From: Alisma plantago-aquatica
Lineage: Eukaryota > Streptophyta > Magnoliopsida > Alismatales > Alismataceae
Assembly: GCA_963693085.1 (NCBI GenBank)
Contig: OY856413.1
Location: 543,328,879-543,392,878 of the forward strand
Direction: 5' to 3'
DNA: 64,000 nt
Shown piece after piece: positions 1-11,060 of the stretch (positions are counted from its first letter, which is position 1; the number at the start of each line of letters is the position of its first letter). The notes beneath the pieces were generated by a model. The model did not search any database, was not told the DNA's origin, and was given only the letters and a program-made list of their open reading frames with translations. Position numbers and translations under genes: made by a program.

Positions 1-166
1 GATATTATATATTAACTAACATGAGCATGACCATGTGTTTCTCTAGTCTCCCTTATCAAGAGGCTTGAATATCACTCCTATTATATCAGAGGGACAAATT
101 CCTTCTACATCACTCACAAAGTGTAACATGATTATCATTACACCCCATCACTACCTTTATGGCAAC
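1..166 (-). mobile_element. Fragment of an old copia LTR (copia-0), left of Del-1
   Basis: This stretch resembles the internal part of the copia-2 LTR near 43795-43945. Shared landmarks in the same order are the catgagcatgacc-like run, a tctcccttatcaag-type run, the agaggGACAAATtcc segment and the ending ctttatggcaac. It is the pre-insertion target of Del-1: the sequence resumes at 10914 after the duplicated GCAAC. Orientation is taken from copia-2, whose pol and gag read on the minus strand. The match is diverged and the left end lies outside the window. Confidence 0.65.
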
Positions 167-1358
167 TGTTACAACCCCAATTTTTGGGTTCCTTTGGTGA
201 GAAATGTAATTTCTCATATTAAAGATATTGGAACAAATAATGATATAATTTGTTTTGAATAAATGGATTTCATTTACAATAGCCTTGCTGATTTTTTTGT
301 GGGCTTTATTGGCTATTGGGCCTAATAACAAGGAAATTCAATTAGTAAATAAATAATTGAGAAATGGAGAAAAGAAAGATGTAGAAACCTCTAGAAGGCA
401 AAGGAATGTTATCCAAATTTGTATTTCGTGCCTCTTGGGTTCCTTGGGTCCCAAGGAGTCCAAAGTTGCAAAGATAAAGCAATAAGAAAAGAAAAGATCA
501 ATTAGATATTTCTTTATTAAGAAATAAATTGAAAACAATGATAAAATGCAGAAAACAAGTGAAAAGAGGTAAAATTGAGTTATCTTTGGTGGATTGTCAT
601 CTCCATAAGGTTTCTAATGTTAAAAGGAAGTCCAATACGGAAAATAAAAAGAGAAGATAAAGAGAAATCCTCTAAAATAGATATTTCGATAAGAAATAAA
701 TAAGATAATGAGAAATAATGGATAAAAGGTACGAAAAAGGCTAAGGTATATTCCCAAGATGGGAATTTGAGCCATTAAGGTTCCTTGAGGTTCAAGGAAC
801 TCAGAATAATAATTTAATGGAAAGGGAAAGAGAAACTATGTGAGAAATATATATAACTGAGTGATAACTTACATATAAATAAAAAACATATCATGCTTTC
901 GTTTTTGAGTCCCAAATTTGGTACATACGTGGATTAAGTCATTATATACTTTCCCCTAAAATTTGAGATTAAAATGATAAACGAGGAGAGAGATACGATT
1001 TTTACAAACTTCCTAAAGTGAGTGGATAATCAAGAAAATCATATTAAATGTCACAATCTGATTTTAATTTAAGTTCTTACGGGGCATGTTAAGCCGTTGG
1101 ATCTTAATCCAACAGTATCTGCTCTTCGAGCTAGAATTGGAAAGAGAAACTGTAGAAGGAGGTTTCTCATTCAGTTTCCTCTATGGACAATCCTTGTGCG
1201 AATCTAGAAGTTACTCTGTTGGTTTCAGGGGAAGAAAACGGACCAGAAGATCCTTGGTTTCCCCTATTTTCGGGTGAGATTGGGATTTCCCCAATATCCC
1301 TATTCATGTAGGACTTTCAAGCGTGTATAGGATATCTCAGATTCTTGAGATTAAGGCA

Positions 1359-1366
1359 TATATAAG
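1359..1366 (+). promoter_or_regulatory. Probable TATA box of the Del-1 5' LTR
   Basis: TATATAAG lies about 1.19 kb into the LTR, just before a GC-rich block. The same word sits at the equivalent place in the 3' LTR (8940-8947). This would place the U3/R border near 1390-1400. Confidence 0.6.
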
Positions 1367-2099
1367 GAATGTACCTCCCAGAGAGAGAGGGTCGTACCCT
1401 GTCAGTTTCTTAGAGAGCACTTTGATGTTGCGAAGTTCCTTGGATGCGAAGGTTTCCCCTGGCTTCCTGGTATCTATTCCTGCGGAGGAATAGGGGAGCG
1501 AGGAGTAGGGTTTATCATAAGGAGCCCTTGTTCTCGGGTGGGAAGGACAATGCATGGCTTCTGTCGAGATGGAGGAGGTGGGAACGACGGCCGAGGATGG
1601 AAAGATGGGCTGCACTCGTCGGAGTGCATCCAGGTGGCACAAGCATGAAGCCCATGTACACAGCGTTTGCGTGCTAGAAAAGGGGGCAGACTAGGTGGGT
1701 CCATGGGCGAGGAAGAACCAGATCCAAGGGGAGGATCCGTGAGCTAGAAAACGGATCGAAATAAAAGAGAAGAAAAGACACGTGGCACATGGCCATTGGC
1801 CAAGGTAAAGTTATTTTGCAAAAATTATAGAAAGAGATTGGTAGCTTGAATGGATACAAGTAATACATAAATCTTGCTCAGAAAAATGCGAGGAATCCAG
1901 TAAAAATAGTTTCATAGCCTAAATCTAGCCGCATCTATAAAAGTAATTTAAGTTAACCTTAATTATGCATTAAGAAATGATAAAACCTTAATAATGATTA
2001 GAGATCGAATCTAAGATGTCTAATGGGTTAATTTGAGTATTAATAACCTATTGAGACATAAAGTGAGGTTTGAATCTAATTTAGATAATGTTTGGCTTG

Positions 2100-2345
2100 T
2101 TTTAGGGTTTTAACCCATGAATTCATGATAAAGCATATAGAAACCCTAATCTAGGGTAAAGAAGGTAATTAACTTGGATAATTTGAATTATTTGGAAATA
2201 TGTTGATATCTGTTGATCCGAAGCCTGTTAGGAGGAAATATGACAAGTTAATTAGGGTTGTGCTTAGTTTAACTGTTTTAGGGTTTGTAGTATTAATAGT
2301 GAAGATGAACCCTAAAGAAACCCTAAAAGAAAGTAGGAAACCCTA
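2100..2345 (+). promoter_or_regulatory. Cluster of telo-box-like AAACCCTA motifs in the LTR
   Basis: Within about 250 bp there are roughly eight AAACCCTA or TAGGGTTT words on both strands, including gaaaccctaatctagggt near 2141 and aaccctaaagaaaccctaaa near 2309. The cluster is kept in the 3' LTR (about 9680-9930). Telo boxes are known plant promoter elements; a regulatory role here is inference. They are not in tandem telomeric register. Confidence 0.4.
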
Positions 2346-2706
2346 AGAAGTGAATTCAAGTGAATAGATCGTGATAACTTGAGTAGTGAGTAGATTATTT
2401 GACTATTTCAAGATCCCTGCTTGTGTGAATTGGTTGCCTCCTTGGAATACTTTCATACTTGGATTATTGATAGCTTGTTGAATCGACATGACAGGTATGT
2501 GGTTAATTATGGTTAATGACATTAGTTTCCCGAGGGTTTTACGAATGTTTCCTCATATTGAATGCAATCTAAACAGTTGGATGTTCATACTTGAAAATCA
2601 TAAAGTCACTATGATTATCACATTAATAATAGAAGTATGTAATCTCGCACCTATATGCCACCCTGATGGATGATGCCAAAGGTCAGGCCCATATGGGTAG
2701 ATCAAT

Positions 2707-2850
2707 GAGCACCATGAGTGGTGACCCCAGGCACCAAACTTGGGAATGAGAAGGTGGCCTATGATATTGAATGACTAACGGGCACTATGAAGGGTGCCCC
2801 AGGCACCAAGCTCGGGATTGAGAAGGTGGCCTTAAGTCATTGGCAAAAGA
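2707..2850 (+). repeat. 73-bp tandem repeat inside Del-1 LTR, two units
   Basis: Two adjacent units share gggcac-atga-gggtg, ccccaggcaccaa and gagaaggtggcc. They start at about 2707 and 2780. The same pair is at 10288-10430 in the 3' LTR, so the duplication predates this insertion. Confidence 0.75.
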
Positions 2851-3333
2851 AACGCTAAGGTGGGTATGCCAGGGTTAGGGCAAAAGCGGTGGAGAATGTC
2901 ATACTGAAAAGCGTAAATTGGCTTGTTAATTAACTTGATTGTGATAATTATTTTGTTATCCATATGTGCAAACTTTTTGTTGTCCCCACATATTGGAATA
3001 TTATGATATGCTGACTGATGTTTTGTTTGTCAGCGTTTTAGGTACAAGCTTGAAAAGGACAAACAGTAAAGCGACATATGTGAAATTAATTAAGAATTAA
3101 GGTACAAAGGAGGATTAGTTAGAGTAGACTCCTGATGTGGATAGATGTAGATATCCCAGTTTTGAAAAAGGTATGCAAAGTTGTATTTTATACTAGTTTT
3201 CAATTTAGTTGGTAAAAATTTGTTAATTGTTATTGATTATTTGTCGAACCTTTGATCCTGTTAATTGGGATTACGACACCGACCTTTTCGTCTCCCTTAA
3301 TTGTGGGTTACCGGGAGGCGGGGTCGTTACAAT

Positions 3334-3345
3334 TGGTATCAGAGC
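3334..3345 (+). other. Primer-binding site of Del-1 (tRNA-iMet)
   Basis: TGGTATCAGAGC follows the 5' LTR after a 2-base spacer. It is the exact 12-base complement of the 3' end of plant initiator methionine tRNA and sets the direction of the element. Confidence 0.93.
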
Positions 3346-3434
3346 ATAGGTTCCTCACTTAATCTTTGAAAATTTAAATTTTACAAATTCCATAGACCCG
3401 AGGGAGTTATTAGAGGATTGTTTAAAAGATTGAG

Positions 3435-3560
3435 GTGTCTAGAAAAGGATCACGTCCGGGGGCTGGAAATATTTTCCTCCGCACCGCTAATCGGAATACG
3501 AGGACTCCCGGATTGTGTGACTGCCTGGCCGATGTCTTAGGATATGAATCGAAATAAGAT
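3435..3560 (+). pseudogene. Possible start of Del-1 gag, decayed
   Basis: A 41-codon open stretch begins GTG TCT AGA AAA GGA and encodes a basic, Arg/Gly-rich start (SRKGSRPGAG...) ending at TAA 3558-3560. Gag proteins of this lineage often begin with such an Arg/Gly-rich segment, and the place just after the PBS fits. The ATG appears to have become GTG. No further gag motif was recognisable downstream up to about 6500, so this call rests on position and composition. Confidence 0.35.
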
Positions 3561-6559
3561 ACCTTTAGGACTCTCTCATCTTGTTCATCCCTTCTCAACT
3601 CAAATTCTGTTAAGGACCTTAAGGAATAGGGTTTCCTCTCTTCCCCTCACCCTTTTGAGGTATGGGTAAGGTTAATAAGGTCTAAGGAATCCACCACCAA
3701 ATTAATGAAAAGCATGTAAATAAGATGTCATGGACATAAGCTTAATAGATTAAGCACAAACTAAAGAATAGATACATGCTTAGGTTGTATGACACGAGTT
3801 GTCATTGCTCTCAGGAGAAACCTGAGGATAGACCTCTTTGTCAGGAGGATGAGTAGAGAGAGTTAGTCTTGGAGGTAGAGACCTCCATTAAAAGTAGAGA
3901 CCTAGCACATCCTTTGAGGATGATGTTAACCCTGACCCTAAGTGAAGGCTAGAGAGAAAGATGACATGATGAGTTAGATGTTATGGTTGACCAAGTGTTT
4001 GGTTGGACATGCCTTTGGAATGCCATAAGAGGTTAGATGACCTAGTACCATTGGCGACCCAACCCTGGAGAGGGTCGTGCATGCTAGAGCAAAGGATAGC
4101 TCCTTCATGGTTGAGGTTATAGGAGAACCTATAGTTACCCTATGGGCTTAGGCAAGTAGGGTATAGCTTGCACCCAGAGTACATCAGTTGTACGAGTAGT
4201 AAGTTAAAACCGAGGCTAGAAGGACATGATGGATGGCTTATGGGATAAGCATAAGGGGCTATGGATAATCATGAGAAAACATAAGTTTGAGCATAGGCTT
4301 CACCCGCGTAGAGGTATGCCTATGGCCTTGATCCTTCATGGAGAGAGGACCTCTAGTAGTATGGCTGGATGTGGAGTTAGCTTTAGAGAGAGAAAGCAGG
4401 ACCCCAGCATCGAGGTTGGAAGCCTAAAACCCCGAGATATGAGGAACAATGGAAGTTGAGGATGATGTGACCTAAGTGGATGATAGTGGTTGCCTTATGA
4501 TTGACCCCTGGAGGCTGATGATATCTCGGATGCCTTTAGAGGAACCCAACCCTAGAGAGAGGATGATGTTTATGGTACCTATGTGCCTATGGTATAAGTG
4601 ACTACATGCTGGATGAGATAAAGAGTGTCTTAGACCCTGAGGAGGTTTAAGTAACCATTTGTGAGGTTTTATACCTAGTTGGATGTCCTTGAGGAGGACT
4701 AGCTCTGAGGTATTTCTCATATAAAAGGATCATGGGAGTACATGACATACCTTGGACGTGCTTGATTCGTGGTTAAGAGATTGAGCATGCAGTTGGATAT
4801 CCAAAGGAGAACCTAGGGTTCCTAGTCCTAAGAGGGGAAGCAGTGTATCTGATGCTCATGATGAGATTTGAGTCTCTATAGTTTCGAGCATGGTACTCCT
4901 CATGTGTAGAGGTAAAGGAAACCCCTTAAGTTAAGGGTATGTTTGATGAACCCCTCACAACTAAGTTGATCTAATGTTGAGGAAGAGAACAAGTATGACC
5001 TAGCATGGTTTAATAGGTGGTCTGCTTATGCCTTAGTAGCTGCTGGGTTAGGCATGCTCATGTGAATGTAAACCCTAAGGAAAGTTGTGACCTTGTTGTC
5101 CAGAGTTGTAGTTTCCTCCCATCTTGGGAGAGGGACCCTTTGGTTGGGTGTTTAACAGTTTTGTGGGTTTTGAGGAAACCTAAAGAGGTCTCATAGGATC
5201 TTGAGAATCTAAGTGAAAAGTACATGGTATGAGAAGAAACTCGTAGACCCATAGATAACCATCTGTAAGAACATGTGGATGTGTTACCATGGAGGTAATC
5301 GGTATGGGGCGTGACCAAAGTAGGAAGGTCTCCATGACCCCTATGAAAGGGTGAAAGTCAGTCATGAATGTAGAAAGAAATAATGAAGGCTTGGATAAGG
5401 TTCTATGTTGGACATGTACTATAATGGAATCATGAGTCTATCCTAGGGTTAGGTAGGGATAAGACTGATGGAAGAAGGAGTTGCCTAATTCCCTAGTTGC
5501 ACATGACCATAGGGTCGGGAGGTAACAACTATCATTGTCTGAGGGCCATGGGTTAGGTGAATGATCACCTTCATGAACTCATGAGGCCCAAAGGGCAGAT
5601 GAGTAGGGCACTCTCTGGATGCATAAGGGAAGAGGGATGACCCCAAAAGTGCTGGCACCCTATAGACCCAGAGGAGATGACCAAGGAATATGTGTGGACC
5701 CAGGTAGGTTCGAGACTAGTTTTCCATGGAAGTGACTTTGATATCAAGATGGTTGTGATGTTGAGACATAAGATGCACATTTCAACTTAATGGTGTATTG
5801 GCAAGGTGGGATGTACCATCTCTACTCTTGGAACATGAAGAACTCTGTATTTGGACTGTAGACAAATGCTTATTTCCTCTTGTTATGGGAGTGAGACATA
5901 GGATAGTACGCATGTCATACACCAAGGATAAAGATGATGTGAGTTGGAACATTGCTATGAGGTATGAGGACATGGATGATAACATACCCTATTGGAGTGA
6001 ATGATATAAGGATGGTTTACAAATACTAAGAGGAATAGTATAGTCATCTTGTGAGGATGTTTTATCATTAGCTATGTGGAATTTGCAAGTTAAACAAGGT
6101 TGAGTTTGATCACCATGAGGATGAGCTCAGAGTTTCTTGATGAAGACAAACTTAGAGTTTGAGATGAGATGATAAGTAGAATACATGGAGGTGTATGTCT
6201 TCAACATTTCCTAACACCTAAGGATAAGAAGTGGTAATGAATGCTCTAGTTGAGACATAAATGCCTAGTTTAGCTGGAAGCTAGAAGAAATTGAGGTTGC
6301 TAGGTTAATCTTAAGTTGAGAAAAAGAGATAAGTTTGGCTAACACCCAGATGTATCAATAGCGGATAATCAAGTAAATAATTGTTTGGTTAGCCAGCCTA
6401 GTCCGTGATATAATGAAAGGATGGTTGTAGAACCTCAGATGTACTTCTTTGGAAAGGAAAGTGATGAAACCTTGATGAGAGTGGTTTAGGGTTTCTGAGG
6501 TATCGATCTTGAGGAATCCTGACATGCAAGAGGTCATGGTTTTAAGATCACCAAACACC

Positions 6560-6810
6560 GTGATACTACAAAGATAGTAAGTGATAGTAGCACTTTGGCT
6601 GCTTGATGTGAAGTTGCATGTAGCATGTGTCCATGCAAGCCAAGGGTGAAGGACGAACACCAATAACCCAGTGCTTTGACTTAGAGGTTAAAGAATCCCT
6701 GGGAGGGAATGGGAGTTCATCCACTATGGATGTTGTGGTAAGTCTCCCCTTGACCAAGAAGGTCAGGATGTAATATGGGTTATGGTAGATTGCCTTACCT
6801 AGATGACGTG
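6560..6810 (+). pseudogene. Decayed integrase (zinc-finger to start of catalytic core) of Del-1
   Basis: Pieces in different frames follow the gypsy integrase order. One frame reads DTTKIVSDSS, an internal stop, then a Cys pair and KDEHQ-x-PSAL, matching the family's TKMYRDLK ... C-x2-C ... KAEHQRPAGLL. A second frame reads EWEFIHY, then GQDVIWVMVDCLT, matching the conserved W-E-x-I-T-M-D-F ... DAIWVIVDRLTKSAHF segment. The aspartate of the MDF motif is absent in this copy and at least two stops and one frameshift are present. The protein would have inserted element DNA into chromatin; here it cannot be made. Confidence 0.75.
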
Positions 6811-7239
6811 AGAAAGAAAGGAGTACTGTCAAGAGACAGATTCTGTTGAACTACATAAGAGAGAGAGATGGTTCAACTACACAATGATACGAGTTCAAAA
6901 GTTCTTGAGTATAACCTAAAGATACACTTCCGTAAGGTGGAAGTAGATACACGAAGAACTCGATGTTAGTACAGTTTATCACCCTAGCTGATGGTTAGTG
7001 TAACCCAGACTAGAGGGTATGATGAGAGTATGTGTGCTCGTTTAGGGTGATACATGGAGACAGTTCTTGTCTTCTGTAAGATGTGATGAGAACCACCATA
7101 GCCAGTATCGGGATGTAAAGAAGCTCTGCAAGGGAGGTTATGTCGGTCACCACTTGATTAAGTTGATGTTGGTGAAGGGGCCTCAAAAAGGTCAGGAAAG
7201 AACCACATTGTCTACATATGAAGTCACTTTGATCGTGCA

Positions 7240-7710
7240 ATGGCTGAGAGAGAGATCCAGGGGCAAAATGAGTCATGAGCTGATGCAAAGCAGATTGACA
7301 TGCAGTTCACTGTGGGAGAGTATGTGATGTGAAAAATCCGACCCCTCTAAGCTACAGCTGAGAAAGCTGAGTCCCCGATGCATGGGTCCATTTGAGATGG
7401 ATTGGTGGAGATGGTTGTGTTTAGCCTTGCCCCTCAGTATAACATGATGTGTAATGTGTTCCATGAGTCCGATCTAGAGCACTATGTGAGGTACCCAAGC
7501 CATGTGCTGAGCCTTGAACCTATTCAACTTTTGAGAGGCTGAAATGTCCTGAGTCACCTATGAGGGTACGATATACCAAGGTAAGAAAGAACTCAGATGG
7601 AAGAATATGAGATGATGAAAGTTCTTGGGAAGCACCATGAAAAGGGTGAAGCCACATGGGAGCCCTGATGGACGTATGAAAGGCTTATCCTGAACTGTTT
7701 GTTTGCTTGA
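7240..7710 (+). pseudogene. Decayed integrase C-terminus and chromodomain of Del-1
   Basis: The reading resumes in pieces. QIDMQFTVGEYVM corresponds to the family's PLEFxVGDxVFL. KLSPRCMGPFEM corresponds to KLSPRYIGPFEI. NVFHESDLEHYVRYPSHVLS corresponds to NVFHVSMLRKYVPDPSHVL. The end reads VLGKHHEKGEATWEP, a stop, then WTYERL, corresponding to the chromodomain core VxWxxHxxxEATWExExxM. This tail is what identifies the element as a chromovirus of the Tekay/Del type. The last stop (7708-7710) lies 27 bp before the PPT. Internal stops and frame changes make it a pseudogene. Confidence 0.85.
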
Positions 7711-7736
7711 TGGAATTTTGAGGACAAAATTCTTAT

Positions 7737-7749
7737 AAGAGGGGAAGGA
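7737..7749 (+). other. Polypurine tract of Del-1
   Basis: AAGAGGGGAAGGA lies directly against the TGTTACAACC start of the 3' LTR. It is the plus-strand priming site expected at this place. Confidence 0.9.
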
Positions 7750-10700
7750 TGTTACAACCCCAATTTTTGGGTTCCTTTGGTGAGAAATGTAATTTCTCAT
7801 ATTAAAGATATTGGAAAAAATAATGATATAATTTGTTTTGAATAAATGGATTTCGTTTACAATAGCCTTGATGATTTTGTTGTGGGCTTTATTGGCTATT
7901 GGGCCTAATAACAAGGAAATTCAATTAGTAAATAAATAATTGAGAAATGGAGAAAAGAAAGATGTAGAAACCTCTAGAAGGCAAAGGAATGTTATCCAAA
8001 GTTGGATTTCGTGCCTCTTGGGTTCCTTGGGTCCCAAGGAGTCCAAAGTGGTAAAGATAAAACAATAAGAAAAGAAAAGATCAATTAGATATTTCTTTAT
8101 TAAGAAAGAAATTGAAAACAATGATAAAATGCGGAAAATAAGTGAAAAGAGGTACAGTTGAGTTATCTTTGGTGGATTTTTGTATCCATAAGGTTTTTAA
8201 TGTTAAAAGGAATTCCAATACGGAAAATAAAAAGAGAGATAAAGAGAAATCCTCGAAAAGAGATATTTCGATAAGAAATAAATAAGATAATGACAAATAA
8301 TGAATAAAAAGTAAGAAAAAGGCTAAGGGATATTCCCAAGATGTGAATTCGAGCCATTAAGGTTCCTTGAGGTTCAAGGAACTCAGAATAATAATTTAAT
8401 GGAAAGGGAAAGAGAAAATATGTGAGAAATATATATAATTGAGTGATAACTTACATATAAAGAAACACATATCATACTTTCGTTTTTAAGTCCCAAATTT
8501 GGTACAGACATGGACTAATTCATTATATATTTTCCCCTAAAATTTGAGATTAAAATGATAAACGAGGAGAGAGATACAATTTTTACAAACTTCCTAAAGT
8601 GAGTGGATAATCAAGAATATCGTATTAAATGTCACAATCTGATTTTAATTTAAGTTCTTACGGGGCATCTTAAGCTGTTGGATCTTAATCCAACAGTATC
8701 TGCTCTTCGAGCCAGAATTGGAAAGAGGAACAGTAGAAGGAGGTTTCTCAGTCGGTTTCCTCTATGGAAAATTCTTGTGCGAATCTAGAAGTTACTCCGT
8801 TGGATTTAGGGGAAGAAACCAGACCAAAAGATCCTTGGTTTCCCCTATTTTCAGGTGAGATTGGGATTTCGCCAATATCCCTATTCATGTAGGACTTTCA
8901 AGCGTGTAAAGAATATCTCAGATTCTTGAGATTAAGGCCTATATAAGGCATATGCCTCCCAGAGCGAGAGGGTCGTACCCTGTCAGTTTCTCAGAGAGAA
9001 CTTTGCTGTTGTGAAGTTCCTTGGACGCGAAGGTTTCCCCTGGCTTCTTGGTATCTGTTCCTACGGAGGAATAGGGGAGTGAGGAGTAGGGTTTATCATA
9101 AGGAGCCCTTGTTCTTGGGTGGGAAGGACAATGCATGGCTTCTGTCGAGCTGGAGGAGGTGGCAACGACGACCGAGGATGGATGGACGGGTTGTACTCGT
9201 CAGAGTGCATCTGGGTGACACATGCGTGAAGCCCCTGTGCGCAGCGTTTGCATGCAAGAAAAGGGGGCAGACTAGGTGGGTCCATGGGCGAGGAAGAACC
9301 AGATCCAAGGGGAGGATCCGCGAGCTAGAAAATGGATCAAAATAAAAGAGAAGAAAAGACATGTGGCACATGGCCATTGGCCAATGCAAAGTTATTTTGC
9401 AAAAATTATAGAAAGAGATTGGTAGCTTGAATGGATACAAGTAATACATGAATCTTGCTTAGAAAATTGTGAGGAATCCAGTAAAAATAGTTTCATAGCC
9501 TAAATCTGGTCACATCTATAAAAGTAATTTAAGTTAATCTTAATTATGCATTAAGCAATGATAAAACCTTAATAATGATTAGAGATCGAATCTAAGATGT
9601 CTAATGGATTAATTTGAGTATTAATAACCTGTTGAGTCATAAAGTGAGGTTTGAATCTGATTTAGATAATGTTTGGTTTGTTTTAGGGTTTTAACCCATG
9701 AATTCATGATAAAGCATATAGAAACCCTAATCTAGGGTAAAGAAGGTAATTAACTTGGATAATTTGAATTATTTGGAAATATGTTGATATATGTTAATCC
9801 TAATCCTGTTAGGATGAAATATGACAAGTTAATTAGGGTTGTGCTTAGTTTTACTGTTTTACGGTTTGTAGTATTAATAGTGAAGATGAACCCTAAAGAA
9901 ACCCTAAAAGCAAGTAGGAAACCCTAGGAAGTGAATTCCAGTGAATAGATCGGGATAACTTGAGTAGTGAGTAGATTATTTGACTGTTTCAGGATCCCTG
10001 CTTGTGTGAATTGGTTTCCTGGTTGGAATACTTTCATGCTTAGATTATTGCTAGCTTGTTGAATCGATAGGACATGTATGTGGTTAATTATGGTTAATCT
10101 CATTAGCTTCCCGAGGGTTTTTTGAATGTTTCCTCGTATTGAATGCAATCTAAACAGTTGGATGTTCATACTTGCAAATTATAAAGTCACCATGATTATC
10201 ACATTAATAATAGAAGTATGTATTCTCACACCTACATGCCACCCGGATGGATGATGCCAAAGGTCAGGCCCATATGAGTAGACCAATGGGCACCATGAGT
10301 GGTGACCCCAGGCACCAAGCTCGGGAATGAGAAGGTGGCCTATGATATTGAGTGACTAACGGGCACTATGAAGGGTGACCCTAGGCACCAAGCTCGGGAT
10401 TGAGAAGGTGGCCTTAAGTCATTGGCAAAAGAAACCCTAAGGTGGGTATGTCAGGATTAGGGCAAAAGCGGTGGAGAATGTCATACTAAAAAGCGTAAAT
10501 TGGCTTGTTAATTAACTTGATTGTGATAATTAGATTGTTATCCATATGTGCAAACTTTTTGTTGTCCCCACATACCGGCATATTCCGATATGCCGACCGA
10601 TGTTTTGTTTGTCGGCGTTTTAGGTACAAGCTTGAAAAGGACAAACAATAAAATGACATATGTGAAATTAATTAAGAATTAAAGTACAAAGGAGGATTAG

Positions 10701-10913
10701 ATATAGTAGACTCCTGATGCGGATAGATGTAGATATCCCAGTTTTGAAAAATGTATGCAAAGTTTTATTTTATACCAGTTTTCAATTTAGTTGGTAAAAA
10801 TTTGTTAATTGTTATTGATTATTTGTCAAATCTTTGATCCTGTTAATTGGGATAACGGTACCGACCTTTTGGTCTCCCTTAATTGTGGGTTACCAGGAGG
10901 CGGGGTCGTTACA
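7750..10913 (+). repeat. 3' LTR of Del-1 (3164 bp)
   Basis: It matches 167-3331 along its full length, with a TATA box at 8940-8947, telo-box cluster at about 9680-9930 and the 73-bp tandem pair at 10288-10430. It is followed by the duplicated GCAAC (10914-10918). Near 10570-10617 it keeps CpG-rich words that are TpG or other variants in the 5' LTR. Confidence 0.93.
10576..10595 (+). repeat. 20-bp palindrome near the 3' end of the Del-1 3' LTR
   Basis: Arms CGGCATAT and ATATGCCG flank a TCCG loop. GCCGAC just downstream pairs with GTCGGC at 10611-10616. The 5' LTR copy has lost the symmetry through several substitutions. Confidence 0.7.
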
Positions 10914-11060
10914 GCAACCTTCTTCAAGATTACGTTGGGTAGTGTCAAAGCATGATGATTTCATATCACCATTGTGATGACTTTAGGTAGAAGGAACATA
11001 AGACCATTGTCACATTTGAAAATTGATTATGACTATGATATGACAATCCATGAATCACTC
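10914..11060 (-). mobile_element. copia-0 LTR fragment, continuation right of Del-1
   Basis: After the duplicated GCAAC, the sequence continues with diverged words shared with the copia-2 LTR near 43960-44100 (atta-gttggg-agtgtcaaag, gatgactttaggt-aag-aac, gattatgactatga). The match fades after about 11060. Together with 1-166 it shows that Del-1 landed in an older copia LTR. Confidence 0.55.

Larger units (their letters stand above)
167..3331 (+). repeat. 5' LTR of Del-1 (3165 bp)
   Basis: The LTR runs from TGTTAC to TTACA and aligns end to end with 7750-10913. It contains a GC-richer block (about 1380-1760), a TATA box at 1359-1366, a cluster of AAACCCTA-type motifs (2100-2345) and a 73-bp tandem repeat (2707-2850). 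The open frames of 60-118 codons seen in both LTR copies overlap on opposite strands and differ between copies, so I treat them as non-coding. Confidence 0.93.
167..10913 (+). mobile_element. Del-1: full-length Del/Tekay-like Ty3/gypsy chromovirus, coding-dead
   Basis: This is a complete LTR retrotransposon. Both LTRs start TGTTACAACCCC and end GTCGTTACA. They are flanked by a perfect 5-bp target-site duplication, GCAAC at 162-166 and at 10914-10918. The order is LTR, PBS (3334-3345), decayed gag-pol, purine tract (7737-7749), LTR. The internal region of 4418 bp is about normal length for the lineage but every frame is riddled with stops and frameshifts. Lineage is inferred from the long LTRs, from the gaggacaaaattct-ataag-gggga context before the 3' LTR (typical of Del/Tekay) and from a C-terminal chromodomain remnant after integrase. 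Sampled LTR stretches differ by about 4-6% by eye, so the insertion is fairly young while the genes are old wrecks; the element was probably copied by another element's proteins. Confidence 0.93.

Noticed and set aside
1337..1868. Overlapping frames of 60-118 codons in the Del-1 LTRs (also 8939-9449)
   Set aside because: They overlap on both strands, end at different places in the two LTR copies and have no motif.
2100..2345. Interstitial telomere
   Set aside because: AAACCCTA words are dispersed, on both strands and out of register; they are part of the LTR.
3561..6550. Intact protease/RT genes in Del-1
   Set aside because: I searched for RT landmarks (MPFGLTNAP, YxDD) in plus-strand frames and saw none; frames are short and mostly on the wrong strand.
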